Assembly (NCBI GenBank): GCA_030745875.1
Contig: JASLNT010000056.1
Coordinates: 1-58,653, forward strand
Source: Phycisphaerae bacterium
GTDB taxonomy: Bacteria > Planctomycetota > Phycisphaerae > SM23-33
DNA: 58,653 nt
Reading direction: 5' to 3'
Positions within the stretch are counted from its first letter, which is position 1. Each line of letters opens with the position of its first letter. Positions 1 through 9,576 of this stretch are shown here, piece by piece. The position numbers and the translations under genes were made by a program. The notes beneath the pieces are model-generated. The model was not told where the DNA came from. It saw only the letters and a program-made list of their open reading frames with translations, and searched no databases.

Positions 1-2202
1 CAGGGCCTTGCGACGGTCGTTTACGACGGCGATATCAACGCCGGCGCCAACGCCCTTGCGTTGAGTTCTGTGGACGGATACACGCTTGACATCGGAACGC
101 CCGGGACCCCGCGCAACGTCACAGCCGGACAGGTGAGCATCGCTCAGGCCGTTAATGTCAGCGGAGACGTTTCGGCTACGGGTAACGTGGACATTGTCGA
201 CGGCGCGACGACCATCGGCGGTGGAGTCTCAGGAGTCGACTTGAGCATTGCCGGCGGTTCGGTTAGCGTTGGAGGCTCCGTTTCAGGAGCTAATCTGGAT
301 GTTTCGGGTGCTGCGGTGGACGTCGCCGGTCCGGTGACCATCACCGATACTATTCAAGTTCGGGGCGGCGGTTCGCTGACCCCGGCGGTCGGTGCGAGCA
401 CTAACAATCTGGATGTTGCTTCGACCAGCGTATTTGACGCTACCGTTCCCGTGACCGTCACGGGCAACGCCCAGCTTGGAACGCGATTGCAGATATCCGC
501 AGGCGCGGGTGACTCCTTTGTCCTGGAAGGCGCTAACCTGTCGAGTTCGGTCGCGCCGCGGACGCTGACGGTGGACGGCGGTACGGTGACGGTTGTCGAC
601 AGCGGTGGTGATATTCCCAGCGGATTGCTTTATCACCTTGACGCCGCCGAAGGCGTCACGAAAGATGGAAGCAACAGGGTTTCGGGCTGGGCTGACCAGG
701 GTTCGGCCGCCAATGATTTTGTGCAGGCCACAGCAGCCAAGCAGCCTCTCTGGATAGCCGACGGTATCAACGGATTGCCCGCGATACAATTCAGCGGAGC
801 CAACAACAATGAAGAATTGCTCCTGAACACGGAGACGGATCCGCGGAGTTTCTTTGCGGTGACCACCGCGCTGACCGGAGGCGGGCTGCGAGGAATCTGG
901 GGCGAGCAGGGCGCCGATGCGGGCATACGCCTGAACGACGCCAACTGGTACCGCAGCGCGGGCCACGGTAGCGACGGCAACGACTTCGCCAACGGAGATG
1001 CGAACGGCGTCAGCGTTAACGGCACGCTTCTTGGCCAGTATGTCGTGGGCACACCCCACATAATCGCCGAAGTCAAGGGCCCCAATCACACTAAGACGCC
1101 TTATACCGTAACGTCTATTGGCGAGTACTTCGACAACAACAGGGACTACCACGGCAATGTTGCCGAAATGCTTGTATTCGACCGCATATTGACCGCCCAG
1201 GAAGCCAACAATGTTGGCGGATATCTTGCCGCGAAATATGGAATAGACGTTGTCGGAACGTCCTACGAAGGTCAGAGTATCGGCACGGGCAGCCCGAATC
1301 TGCCTAACACCAATGTCATCGTAAACAGTGATACGACCCTGGGTCTGACCGCTGAGGCCGGTAGTACGGTGGTGGTGGGCGGTGTTACGATTGCCGACAG
1401 CACGAAGCTGACCATCGACAGCGATTCGACCGATTTGCGTTTGACCAACCTGGCGCTTGGAACCGATTCGATGCTCGTGTCGACCAAAGCGGTAGGTGTG
1501 GCGGCTGATGAAGTGACGATAACGGTCGGCGGTACTCTGCAGGGCGGCAATGGAGTTGCCCTGGTGGGCGATTACGAAGAGGACGACGTGGGCACGGACC
1601 TTACGCTGGCGGACGGTTCTACTCTCGAATGGACGTTGGGCCCCGATCCGGACAATTACATTAACGTTGACGGCGGTATCGTAACGATTGACGGCGCGCT
1701 TACGATCAAACTGCTGGACGGCGGCGGGAGCCTGGCCGGTGAAAATGTCGCCCTGTTCAGCACGTTCTTTGGCGCTTCGTTCGATCCGACCCAGATCACG
1801 ATTGAGGCTCCCGCGGGCTGGTCGTGGGACACGCTTGTCGGCGGCGAGCCCGACATTCAGTACATCGATGATGAATTCATCGTCCTGAAGAACCTGTCGA
1901 CGGGAATTGTGGTTGTGCCCGGCGACACGAACGGCGATCAGATAGTCGACGACGCGGACCTTGCGATCTTCAAGGCGCAGTTCGGCGGGGATTGGAACGG
2001 TGTTGCGCTTGAGGATCCGGACTACGACAACGACGGCGATGTTGACATCGATGATTTCGTGGTGCTTCGCGCGAACTTCGGTACGGGTGTTGTTCCGGCC
2101 CCGCTGGCTCCTGACTTCTCAGCGACTCCGGAGCCCGCAACGATGAGTTTGCTTGCAATCGGAGGCTTACTTGTTGTCCGCAGGCGTCGTCGGAAGGCGT
2201 AA
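1..2202 (+). CDS. PEP-CTERM surface protein with dockerin-like calcium loops (5' partial)
   Basis: The reading frame is open from base 1, so the gene starts outside the window; the first in-frame start codon seen, a TTG at 61, is probably internal. The N-terminal third is a low-complexity, Gly/Val/Ser/Thr-rich beta-strand repeat (SGDVSATGN, VSVGGSVSG), typical of autotransporter-like or beta-helical passengers. The middle part, about bases 610-1250, resembles a LamG/concanavalin-like lectin domain. Near the end are two calcium-loop motifs, DTNGDQIVDDAD and DYDNDGDVDIDD, which form a dockerin type I-like pair. The tail has TPEPATMSLLAIGG followed by an Arg-rich end, a classic PEP-CTERM sorting signal that directs cell-envelope sorting by an exosortase. 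Binding partner and substrate are unknown. No exosortase gene is in the window. Confidence 0.85.
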   Translation, partial: QGLATVVYDGDINAGANALALSSVDGYTLDIGTPGTPRNVTAGQVSIAQAVNVSGDVSATGNVDIVDGATTIGGGVSGVDLSIAGGSVSVGGSVSGANLDVSGAAVDVAGPVTITDTIQVRGGGSLTPAVGASTNNLDVASTSVFDATVPVTVTGNAQLGTRLQISAGAGDSFVLEGANLSSSVAPRTLTVDGGTVTVVDSGGDIPSGLLYHLDAAEGVTKDGSNRVSGWADQGSAANDFVQATAAKQPLWIADGINGLPAIQFSGANNNEELLLNTETDPRSFFAVTTALTGGGLRGIWGEQGADAGIRLNDANWYRSAGHGSDGNDFANGDANGVSVNGTLLGQYVVGTPHIIAEVKGPNHTKTPYTVTSIGEYFDNNRDYHGNVAEMLVFDRILTAQEANNVGGYLAAKYGIDVVGTSYEGQSIGTGSPNLPNTNVIVNSDTTLGLTAEAGSTVVVGGVTIADSTKLTIDSDSTDLRLTNLALGTDSMLVSTKAVGVAADEVTITVGGTLQGGNGVALVGDYEEDDVGTDLTLADGSTLEWTLGPDPDNYINVDGGIVTIDGALTIKLLDGGGSLAGENVALFSTFFGASFDPTQITIEAPAGWSWDTLVGGEPDIQYIDDEFIVLKNLSTGIVVVPGDTNGDQIVDDADLAIFKAQFGGDWNGVALEDPDYDNDGDVDIDDFVVLRANFGTGVVPAPLAPDFSATPEPATMSLLAIGGLLVVRRRRRKA

Positions 2203-2292
2203 TTGACGCGACCAGGACCATGACGTTCTGCAGTAAGATCATATGAATAATTGAATCTGAGCATGAAGGAGCGATGGAACCGATCGAAGAAG

Positions 2293-2322
2293 TTGACCTC
2301 GCCTTGCCGATTAGTCTATAAT
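2293..2322 (+). promoter_or_regulatory. sigma70-like promoter for the prepilin-like gene
   Basis: TTGACC at 2293-2298 and TATAAT at 2317-2322 are separated by 18 bp, a near-consensus vegetative promoter. The start codon at 2351 is about 20 bp downstream of the expected transcription start, with a GAGGTG Shine-Dalgarno near 2337-2342. Confidence 0.6.
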
Positions 2323-2350
2323 AAGATCGGATATGTGAGGTGAACCCGCC

Positions 2351-3154
2351 ATGCTTAGTACAATGAAATTGCAGGGATGTTATCGAGCATCTAACGATCG
2401 TTCGGTCCGCGGCCGTTATCCCGGGCGGCAGCGCGGGGGGTTTACTCTGGCTGAAATCCTGGTCGCTTTGGGCATCCTTGCTATCGGGATGTCGATGGTG
2501 GCTGCGATCTTCCCGGCAGCGATGGAGTTCAACCGGGCCTCGACGAACGATACGCTTGGTACGATCATCTGCGAGAACGGTCTGGCTATTTCGGAATTGG
2601 AGCTTACGGCTGAAGTCGTCAATGTATCGCCGACCCCCACCGTGCTCACCGTATTCGCCGACGATACAAAGGACGATCACATTAAAAAAGCCGCCCAGCG
2701 TTATCCCACGGGCAAGACGGATTCGAGAACCGGTTTTGTGATGATGGTTCGCAAGCTTACGGCCACGGGCAGTATCTCTCAGGTCGTTACAGTTGCGTAC
2801 CGCAAGACCGATAAGGACAACACCGTTGCGCTCGTACCGGTCACCTGCACGATTACGGGCGGTAAGGACGTGAGCGGTGGGGCCGGTAATCTGCGGATCG
2901 GTTCACCGTTGATCAATCGGACCACCGGACAGTTCGCATTTCTCGATTCAATCAACTCCAACGGAACCGCCGGTACGCTGGATATCGACCCCAAGAAGCG
3001 GAACCTGTCGGTCAGCGGAGCGTCCTTCTATGTGCTTCTCGAGCGGAAGCCTGACGGAAGCTCCATTCCCATCACGGACATGCGTCGCAGCCCGGCGATA
3101 AAGGCTATGTCAAAAGTGACTGGTCTGAGACGCGATCCGAACCCCAACAACTGA
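2351..3154 (+). CDS. prepilin-type N-terminal cleavage/methylation domain protein
   Basis: 267 residues. A basic, 30-residue leader ends in RGG and is followed by FTLAEILVALGILAIG, the type IV prepilin/type II pseudopilin signature: cleavage between Gly30 and Phe31, Glu at mature position 5, then a hydrophobic helix. The remainder is a mostly beta globular domain with no family I recognise. Such proteins are assembled into pili or pseudopili after processing by a PilD-type peptidase. No other pilus or secretion gene is adjacent, so this is probably one of the many orphan pilin-like proteins found in Planctomycetota. Expression probably starts from the promoter at 2293-2322. Confidence 0.8.
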   Translation: MLSTMKLQGCYRASNDRSVRGRYPGRQRGGFTLAEILVALGILAIGMSMVAAIFPAAMEFNRASTNDTLGTIICENGLAISELELTAEVVNVSPTPTVLTVFADDTKDDHIKKAAQRYPTGKTDSRTGFVMMVRKLTATGSISQVVTVAYRKTDKDNTVALVPVTCTITGGKDVSGGAGNLRIGSPLINRTTGQFAFLDSINSNGTAGTLDIDPKKRNLSVSGASFYVLLERKPDGSSIPITDMRRSPAIKAMSKVTGLRRDPNPNN

Positions 3155-3279
3155 TACTCTCGGCGTCTGTGCTCTGTGTTATTTGATCGGGGGCGGTGCT
3201 GCGCCCGGGCGCATACATATCGCGGGACTTGTCCATAAAGCTGCTGGCCCGACGGTTGAAATTGTGTAAGATCGTAGTC

Positions 3280-4506
3280 ATGCGGATTCTGTACATTCAC
3301 CAGTACTTCGCCACCGAGCGCGGACGGACCGGTACGCGAAGCCTCGAGCAGGCCCGTGCAATGCAGGCTTGCGGACACGAGGTGACGATGCTGATAAGCT
3401 CGGCGCAGTTGCGCGATGACGAGATTCCTCCCGGTCGGGGGGTGATCCGGCGCGGGACAATCGCGGGACTTCCCGTGATCGTGCTGCACGTTCCTTACGA
3501 CCAGCGAATGGGATACGCCCGCCGCATCGCCGCATTCCTGAAGTTCATGATGCTCGCCTGCCGAGTTGTGCTCGGCGGTCCGCGATGGGACCTGATCTAC
3601 GCATCGAGCACTCCGCTTACCGTTGGAATTCCAGCGTTGGCGGGCAAGCTGTTCCGTTCGATTCCGTATTTTTTTGAGGTCCGCGACCTCTGGCCGGATA
3701 TTCCGGTGGCGCTGGGGGTGATTAAGGACGGAGTATTGGCCCGCGGTTTGAGGATCGCCGAGTTGCTGATCTACAGGCATGCTCGCGTTATCGTTGCGGC
3801 TAACGGCGACATGGCCCGCATGATCAGGCGCAAGACGCACAATCGCAAACCGATAGTCGCCGTCCCCAACGCGTGTGACATAGATCTTTTCGATCCGGAC
3901 CGGCGGGATGGTGAGTTTCGCCGATTGCACGGGCTTGAGGACAAGATCGTCTGCATTCACGCCGGACCGTTCGGCAGGGTCAATCATCTTGAATGCGTGT
4001 TGGACGCGGCCGAACTGCTGGGCGATTCTGAGACGCTTAGTTTTGTGCTGATTGGCGAGGGCAGGGAGAAGCTGCGCATCCAGGCGCAGGTCGCCGAACG
4101 CGGCCTGTCGAACGTTCTGATCCTGGATGCGATTCCCAAGCAGGAACTCACAGCCGTTCTGGCCGATTGCGATATTGGTCTGGTGACGGTCATACCGGTG
4201 GCGGAGTTGGAATGGAACTGCTCCAACAAGTTCTGCGATTATCTCTCATCGGGCCTGCCGGTGGTGCTGAACTATCGGGGATGGCATGAGCGTCTTCTGT
4301 TTGATCACGAGTGCGGGCTTTCGGCGGGGCAGGGCGATACGGAAGCTTTCGCCCGGGCAATCGGTCGGCTCGCCGGTGACGCCGATCTTCGCGCCGGATA
4401 CGCTCGCAGGGCTCGCGGTCTGGCTGAGACGGTTCTGAACCGCAGCAACGTGGTCATACCGTTACTGGATGAATTGAAGACCTTCAGCTCGCAAGATATG
4501 TCTTGA
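3280..4506 (+). CDS. glycosyltransferase family 4 (WbuB-like)
   Basis: 408 residues from the ATG at 3280. An upstream in-frame start at 3196 would add a basic 28-residue stretch that does not look like part of the family. The protein begins MRILYIHQYFATERG, the usual start of GT-B enzymes that transfer sugars to lipid-linked or polysaccharide acceptors. The N-terminal Rossmann half includes EVRDLWPDIP, and the nucleotide-sugar-binding C-terminal half includes IHAGPFGRVN and the NKFCDYLSSGLPVV region. A cytoplasmic or membrane-peripheral enzyme of surface-glycan synthesis is likely; donor and acceptor cannot be read from the sequence. Its 3' end overlaps the convergent aminotransferase gene by 23 bp. 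Confidence 0.85.
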   Translation: MRILYIHQYFATERGRTGTRSLEQARAMQACGHEVTMLISSAQLRDDEIPPGRGVIRRGTIAGLPVIVLHVPYDQRMGYARRIAAFLKFMMLACRVVLGGPRWDLIYASSTPLTVGIPALAGKLFRSIPYFFEVRDLWPDIPVALGVIKDGVLARGLRIAELLIYRHARVIVAANGDMARMIRRKTHNRKPIVAVPNACDIDLFDPDRRDGEFRRLHGLEDKIVCIHAGPFGRVNHLECVLDAAELLGDSETLSFVLIGEGREKLRIQAQVAERGLSNVLILDAIPKQELTAVLADCDIGLVTVIPVAELEWNCSNKFCDYLSSGLPVVLNYRGWHERLLFDHECGLSAGQGDTEAFARAIGRLAGDADLRAGYARRARGLAETVLNRSNVVIPLLDELKTFSSQDMS

Positions 4507-5782
4507 TGGCGCTGGCCAGACTGTTCATGGTCCAGAGACGTTTCTCGTCGTCGCACTCCAGCATCGTGACTCTGAATCCGTTTCTTTTGCAGTAGAATCC
4601 GCTCAGCGGTACAACGCAGATGCCCGTGGCGCCCATCAAGTAGTATACAAACCGCTGGTCGTCGGGGCAGTCGGCGACAAGTTGCTCCACCATCTCCCTG
4701 ACGGCTTGGTTCTCGATCTTCAGAGTCTGATTGTTGTTCAGCACGCCGTCTTCGAACATTACGGTCATGTAAAACGCGCCGCACGGGCAGTTGACCTGGA
4801 CCCCGTCTATATCGCAGAGGATCTTGTGGGCTTCCTTGGCGCGCTGGCTGAATATGGCGGCGCGAGTCTTGAGGTGCTCGGGATAGCGCGGGTCGCCCAT
4901 TACGCGCGGGATGACAAACTGCGGGGCGGTTGTCGAGCAGACCTCCAGCCGTTTGGCGGCCAGCAGGGAATCTACATACGTGTCGAACGTTTTGTCGCGG
5001 CTGCGATTTAGGACCTCCAACCAACCGCACCGTGAGCCCGGCCAGGGGAATTCCTTTGACACCCCGCGCATCACCAGGGCGCATGTGTCCCCGATTACCT
5101 CCGACAGATGCAGCGTGCCAAAACCGTTGTAGACTATGTGCGTATATATTTCGTCGCAGACTATGAACAGGTCGTTTTCCCGTGCGATCTTGACGATCTG
5201 TTCGAGCATTTCTCTCGGGTATACCGCGCCTGTGGGGTTATCCGGATTGATCAGCAGGATTCCGGCGATCGAATCGTTGTATTTGACCTTCAGGCGTATG
5301 TCTTCGACGTCGGGCATCCAACCGTTGTACGGATCGAGTTCGTACGTCATGTGTTCGTATCCGCTGTGTGCGGCTTCGGCGGACGAATGAGTGCTGTATG
5401 CCGGTGTCGGGCCGAGTATTCTGGCCTCTCGCCTGAGGAATCCGTATACCTTCGAGACCGCATCGCCCAGCCCGTTGAAGAAGATTATGTCGTCGGCTGT
5501 GATCTGTGCCCCGCCGCGCTTGTTAACGTGTTCGGCGAGAAATTCTCGGGTCTGGCGGATCCCGGCGGTTTCGCAATAACCCCACGAGCGGTCGTTGTCG
5601 ACCACGTCGTGCATGATTTCCCTGATCCACGGGGCGATCTTCTCGCCTTTTTCGATGGGATCGCCAATATTCTCCCACGTGATATCCAGACCGAGGTCCC
5701 GGAATCGGTGGGCCACCTCCACGATTTCTCGAATCGCGTAAGTAAGTGATGCGGCGCCTACATGGACTATGTTCCTGCGCAT
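4484..5782 (-). CDS. PLP-dependent class I/II aminotransferase
   Basis: 432 residues, full length for fold-type I aminotransferases. Recognisable elements are NPDNPTGAVYP, the cofactor Asp/Tyr region FIVCDEIYTH, the Schiff-base lysine in RGVSKEFPWPGSR, and a C-terminal substrate-arginine region near NGFRVTMLE. It would move an amino group between an amino acid and a 2-oxo acid in the cytoplasm. The sequence style is close to alanine/aspartate-type transaminases, but I cannot assign the substrate. It is monocistronic, has its own promoter just upstream, and its 3' end overlaps the convergent glycosyltransferase gene. Confidence 0.88.
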   Translation of the reverse strand: MRRNIVHVGAASLTYAIREIVEVAHRFRDLGLDITWENIGDPIEKGEKIAPWIREIMHDVVDNDRSWGYCETAGIRQTREFLAEHVNKRGGAQITADDIIFFNGLGDAVSKVYGFLRREARILGPTPAYSTHSSAEAAHSGYEHMTYELDPYNGWMPDVEDIRLKVKYNDSIAGILLINPDNPTGAVYPREMLEQIVKIARENDLFIVCDEIYTHIVYNGFGTLHLSEVIGDTCALVMRGVSKEFPWPGSRCGWLEVLNRSRDKTFDTYVDSLLAAKRLEVCSTTAPQFVIPRVMGDPRYPEHLKTRAAIFSQRAKEAHKILCDIDGVQVNCPCGAFYMTVMFEDGVLNNNQTLKIENQAVREMVEQLVADCPDDQRFVYYLMGATGICVVPLSGFYCKRNGFRVTMLECDDEKRLWTMNSLASAIKTYLAS

Positions 5783-5816
5783 AAGATTTCAGCCTTTCGT
5801 CAATGGACAATCCCGT

Positions 5817-5845
5817 ATTGTAGCAATCGCGGGCGGCCGTGCCAA
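5817..5845 (-). promoter_or_regulatory. sigma70-like promoter for the aminotransferase gene
   Basis: On the minus strand, TTGGCA (5845-5840) and TACAAT (5822-5817) are separated by exactly 17 bp, about 35 bp upstream of the ATG at 5782. Spacing and both hexamers fit a vegetative promoter. Confidence 0.55.
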
Positions 5846-6032
5846 GTCGATCGACGAGGTCGCCCGCAATGTTTAGATCGGCAATGAGCGGGGGGCGGCT
5901 TGACGTGATAAATACAAACTGTTCGTGATCGGCGCAGGGTCGGGCGGCGCCTGCAAGGTCGGGCATGGAAAACGCCCGTGATTTCTGCTAAACTCCCGCG
6001 GTAGTTGGTTTCTCCCTCTTTTAGGAATCACC

Positions 6033-7328
6033 ATGGTTCGCAGGCGGTTTGTGAATCTCTGTTCTTGCGTAATTTTCGCGGTGTCGTCCGCGTTATGCGT
6101 TTTCGCTGCGCCCCGCGGGAAGGAGAAGCAAGGGCCCCAATCACCGCACTGGCCCGGGTGGCGAGGGGTGAATCGCGACGGAAAATCGTCCGACAAAGGC
6201 CTGTTGAAGAGTTGGCCCGAGGGCGGTCCGAAGTTGCTGTGGAAGGTCGAGGGGATCGGTAACGGGTATTCAAGCGTAGCTGTCGCCGATGGCGCGATTT
6301 ACACCACCGGGCAGAAAGGCGATGACGACACTCTGGTTCTGACGGCGCTGAGTCTCGATGGGAAGGTCAAGTGGACAGCTACCGTAGGCCCGGGCTTCAC
6401 CAGCAACCATCCCGGCGCGCGCAGCACCCCGACCTGGGATTCGGGCAGGATCTACCTGGAATCGGGCAAGGGGCTCGTCGGATGCTGGGACGCCAGGTCG
6501 GGCAAGAGAATCTGGGCTCGCAAACTCAGCGAGTTCGAAGGGCGGGCCGGTCCGTGGGGATACTCCGAATCCGTGCTGATCGCAGGCGACATGGCGATTG
6601 TAACCCCGGGCGGAGAGAAAGTCGGCCTGGTCGCACTCGATAAGAAGACGGGCAAGACTATCTGGAAGTCCAAACCGTTCGAAGAAGCCAATTACACTTC
6701 CCCGCTCTACGTTGTGCATGAGAAGATCCCGATGGTCGTTGTGGGCACCGCAGGCGGGTTGCTGGCTGTCAGCGCAAAGACCGGCGGGACATTCTGGACG
6801 AACCAGTTCTCCTACGGGAACACCGCAAACGTCACCACCCCGGTGTACGCCGGCGGGCTGCTGTACTGGTCCAACGGATACGGTATGGGCGGGATATGTC
6901 TCAAGCTCAAAGCCGCTTCGGGCAAGATAACCGCTTCGGAGGCCTGGACGACCAGCGAAATGTCCTGTCAGGTCGGCGGATACGTTGTAGTGGACGGTCA
7001 CATTTACGGTTTCGGCGACAATACGGGGTGGCTTTGCCTGGAGATGGCGACGGGAAAGCGAAAATGGGTCAATGATGATTTCGCCAAGGGCTCGATATGC
7101 TACGCTGACGGAATGCTGTATCTCTATGACGAGGACGGCGGGAATGTAGCTCTCGCGACAGCCAGCCCCAAAAGTATGAAGATCACCGGGCGGTTCAGCG
7201 TGGAAGGCGACGAACACAGTTGGGCTCCTCCGGTGGTGGTTGGCGGAAGGCTGCTGTTGCGCTACGGAGACAATCTTTACGCATACGACGTTAAGGCCCG
7301 GCCCCGGCCGGTGGACAAAAGACAATAA
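6033..7328 (+). CDS. exported PQQ-type beta-propeller repeat protein
   Basis: 431 residues with a Sec signal peptide (about residues 1-27, a hydrophobic stretch ending near CVFAAPRG). The mature protein opens with HWPGWRGVNRDGKS, the standard WPxWRG start of the planctomycete outer-membrane-biogenesis BamB/PQQ-like propellers, and continues with repeated blades of the type DGAIYTTGQ and KKTGKTIWKS. The family is a seven- or eight-bladed scaffold; quinone binding is not shown. It probably acts in the periplasm, either as a binding scaffold or in a pathway with its neighbours. The isomerase gene follows after 18 bp with a good ribosome-binding site, so the two are probably co-transcribed. Confidence 0.85.
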   Translation: MVRRRFVNLCSCVIFAVSSALCVFAAPRGKEKQGPQSPHWPGWRGVNRDGKSSDKGLLKSWPEGGPKLLWKVEGIGNGYSSVAVADGAIYTTGQKGDDDTLVLTALSLDGKVKWTATVGPGFTSNHPGARSTPTWDSGRIYLESGKGLVGCWDARSGKRIWARKLSEFEGRAGPWGYSESVLIAGDMAIVTPGGEKVGLVALDKKTGKTIWKSKPFEEANYTSPLYVVHEKIPMVVVGTAGGLLAVSAKTGGTFWTNQFSYGNTANVTTPVYAGGLLYWSNGYGMGGICLKLKAASGKITASEAWTTSEMSCQVGGYVVVDGHIYGFGDNTGWLCLEMATGKRKWVNDDFAKGSICYADGMLYLYDEDGGNVALATASPKSMKITGRFSVEGDEHSWAPPVVVGGRLLLRYGDNLYAYDVKARPRPVDKRQ

Positions 7329-7346
7329 AGCACAAAGGAAGCTGCG

Positions 7347-8180
7347 ATGAAAATAACTGTAAACGGTGAAGCACTCGACACCGCCCTGATCGAACAGGAA
7401 ATCGAGCGCCTCAGGCCTGACTACGAACGGTACATTGAAGAGAATCAGGCCGATCCGCCCGAAGGCCAGCTCGAAGAATGGGCAAGCGAGAATATCATCG
7501 AGCGTGCGCTTATGATGCAGGCCGCCGCGAGCATGGACGCTGAAATCCCTTCCGAACAGATTGACGCATCATTCGAGGAGGTCAAGGACAACATCGGCGA
7601 TACGCCCGAAGAGGAAGTCCGCGCGGAAATCGAACTGCAGATGAAGCTCGATCTCCTGATGCAGCAGGCCGTTGCCGACGTCTCGGAAATCGGCGAGGCC
7701 GACCTTAAGGCGTACTACAACGAGAACCTGGAGATGTTCGTACGCCCCGAGCAGGTTCGCGCCAGCCATATCATCAAGCACGTGAATCCCAGCGTCGATC
7801 GCGAAACCGCGTTCGCCGAGATAGTCCAGATCCAGGCCCAACTCAACGCAGGGACACCGTTTGAAGAACTCGCCTCCCAGCATTCCGACTGCCCCGACAG
7901 CGCCGGCGACCTGGGTTTCTTCGAGCGCGGGCAGATGGTCGAGGAGTTTGAAAACGTAGCCTTCGGGATGAAGGTCGGGGATATCAGCGATGTCTTCCTG
8001 ACCGATTTCGGGTACCACATCGTCAAACTGCAGGACCACGTTCCCGGCGGACCGGTCCCGTTTGAAGACGTCAAGGATCAACTTGGCGAGCACCTGACCG
8101 AACAGGCCCAATCCCAGGCCGTGGAAGCCTTCATAGACGACCTGAAGGGGAAAGCTGAAATCGTGAGACTCCAAGAGTAA
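7347..8180 (+). CDS. parvulin-type peptidylprolyl isomerase (PpiC/SurA-like)
   Basis: 277 residues. The N-terminal half is a SurA/trigger-factor-like helical chaperone region with many acidic residues. The C-terminal half, about residues 125-235, is a rotamase (PpiC) domain: RASHIIKHV, then HSDCPDSAGDLGFFERGQM, then the end pattern FGYHIVKLQD. The family catalyses cis-trans isomerisation of prolyl bonds and assists folding. No signal peptide or membrane anchor is seen, which is odd for a SurA-like protein and suggests cytoplasmic action or an unrecognised export route. An AAGGAAG ribosome-binding site precedes the ATG. It sits between two exported beta-propeller genes. Confidence 0.87.
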   Translation: MKITVNGEALDTALIEQEIERLRPDYERYIEENQADPPEGQLEEWASENIIERALMMQAAASMDAEIPSEQIDASFEEVKDNIGDTPEEEVRAEIELQMKLDLLMQQAVADVSEIGEADLKAYYNENLEMFVRPEQVRASHIIKHVNPSVDRETAFAEIVQIQAQLNAGTPFEELASQHSDCPDSAGDLGFFERGQMVEEFENVAFGMKVGDISDVFLTDFGYHIVKLQDHVPGGPVPFEDVKDQLGEHLTEQAQSQAVEAFIDDLKGKAEIVRLQE

Positions 8181-8223
8181 TCAAGGCGAAGACGGGGCCT
8201 GAATTACAACGGAAGGGTTAATC

Positions 8224-9534
8224 ATGCAGCGACGTGAATTCCTGAAAACCGTCGGCGGGGCGGTTCTTGCCGCAGCGTCGATCGGCGCGGTGCTGTCGGT
8301 TGTTCTGTGCGTTGGCTCGATCGCCTCGGCCGATTGGCCGGCGTTTCGCGGACCGGGCGGCGCGGGCTTCGCCGCAAAAGGCCAAAAGGCTCCGACCCTC
8401 TGGAGCGGAGAGAAGAACATTCGCTGGAAGATCGCCATGGACCAGCCGGGCAACGGCAGCCCGATCGTGGTCGGCGGGCGAGTCTTCGTCACGTCCGCCG
8501 AAGACAAGAACGGACGCAAGCGGAGCCTCTACTGCTTCGACGCATCCGACGGCAAGCAGCTGTGGGCCAGAACCGTCGAGATCGATCGCGTCATGCCGAA
8601 GCACAAGACCAACAACTACAGCCCGACGACACCGGCGTCCGACGGTAAGCGAGTTGTCGTCTGGCACGGTTCGGCCGGTCTGCACTGCTACGATCTCGAA
8701 GGCAAACCGATCTGGTCTCGCGACCTTGGCGAGTTTCGACACCGCTGGGGCTTTGGGACCTCGCCGATCCTGCACAAAGGTCGCGTGATCCTGCACACCG
8801 GGCCGGGAAAACGCGTGTTTGTTGCGGCGATTAACCTGCCGGACGGGAAGACCGTCTGGAAGACCGATGAACCGATCGAAGGCGCCAGGCGACTCAAGGA
8901 CGAGCAGATGGGTTCCTGGACGACGCCTGTGGTCATCGACACGAAAGACGGAGCCCGGATCATCGTTTCAATGGCCTGGCGGCTCGTCGCTTACGACGCC
9001 GAAACCGGGAAGATCGTCTGGACCTGTGAGGGAAATCGCCACTCCCGCGGCGCGCTGGCGTATTCGGCTCCGATACCTGTCGGCGATATGATTTTCGTTA
9101 CAGGCGGTTTTCTCGGGGTATCTCTCGGCGTTCGTCTCGGCGGGTCGGGCGACGTCACCAAAACCCACCGCCTCTGGCGATTCGAGAAGAATCCGCAGAA
9201 TATCGGTTCGGGCGTTACTGTCGGCGGGTATGTCTATCGCGCCAACGCGCGGGGCGGCGGGCTGGATTGCGTGGATCCGAAGACCGGGCGCGTGCAGTGG
9301 GTGCATAAAGGCAAACTCGCTGATTCCACGTACTGGGCGTCGATCGTGGCGGTCGACGGTTTGCTGTACGCTACGAATCAGAATGCGACGACTATAATCT
9401 ACAAGCCGAATCCGAAGAAGTTCGAAATCGTCGCCACTAACCGATTGGGCGGGAAATGCAACGCTACGCCGGCGGTCTCCGGCGGGCGGATATTCATTCG
9501 TACGATGAAGAGTCTATATTGCATAGGTGAGTGA
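8224..9534 (+). CDS. Tat-signal PQQ-type beta-propeller repeat protein
   Basis: 436 residues. The N-terminus MQRREFLKTVGG is a twin-arginine signal, followed by a hydrophobic stretch ending near IASADWPAFRGPGG, where the mature WPAFRG propeller start appears. Blades repeat the pattern of a Gly-rich strand and a Trp, such as DASDGKQLWAR and DAETGKIVWTC. As with the other propellers of this window, the role is an exported scaffold or enzyme of unknown substrate. It is a paralogue of the 6033-7328 product but uses the Tat rather than the Sec route. The sulfatase gene follows after 42 bp. Confidence 0.85.
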   Translation: MQRREFLKTVGGAVLAAASIGAVLSVVLCVGSIASADWPAFRGPGGAGFAAKGQKAPTLWSGEKNIRWKIAMDQPGNGSPIVVGGRVFVTSAEDKNGRKRSLYCFDASDGKQLWARTVEIDRVMPKHKTNNYSPTTPASDGKRVVVWHGSAGLHCYDLEGKPIWSRDLGEFRHRWGFGTSPILHKGRVILHTGPGKRVFVAAINLPDGKTVWKTDEPIEGARRLKDEQMGSWTTPVVIDTKDGARIIVSMAWRLVAYDAETGKIVWTCEGNRHSRGALAYSAPIPVGDMIFVTGGFLGVSLGVRLGGSGDVTKTHRLWRFEKNPQNIGSGVTVGGYVYRANARGGGLDCVDPKTGRVQWVHKGKLADSTYWASIVAVDGLLYATNQNATTIIYKPNPKKFEIVATNRLGGKCNATPAVSGGRIFIRTMKSLYCIGE

Positions 9535-9576
9535 CGGACCTGCATCTTTCCCGTATGAAACGAGGCGTATCTCCAG

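Noticed and set aside
283..1152. Long minus-strand open frame opposite the PEP-CTERM gene
   Set aside because: It lies wholly within a protein with clear domains on the other strand, has Arg-rich shadow composition and no family resemblance.
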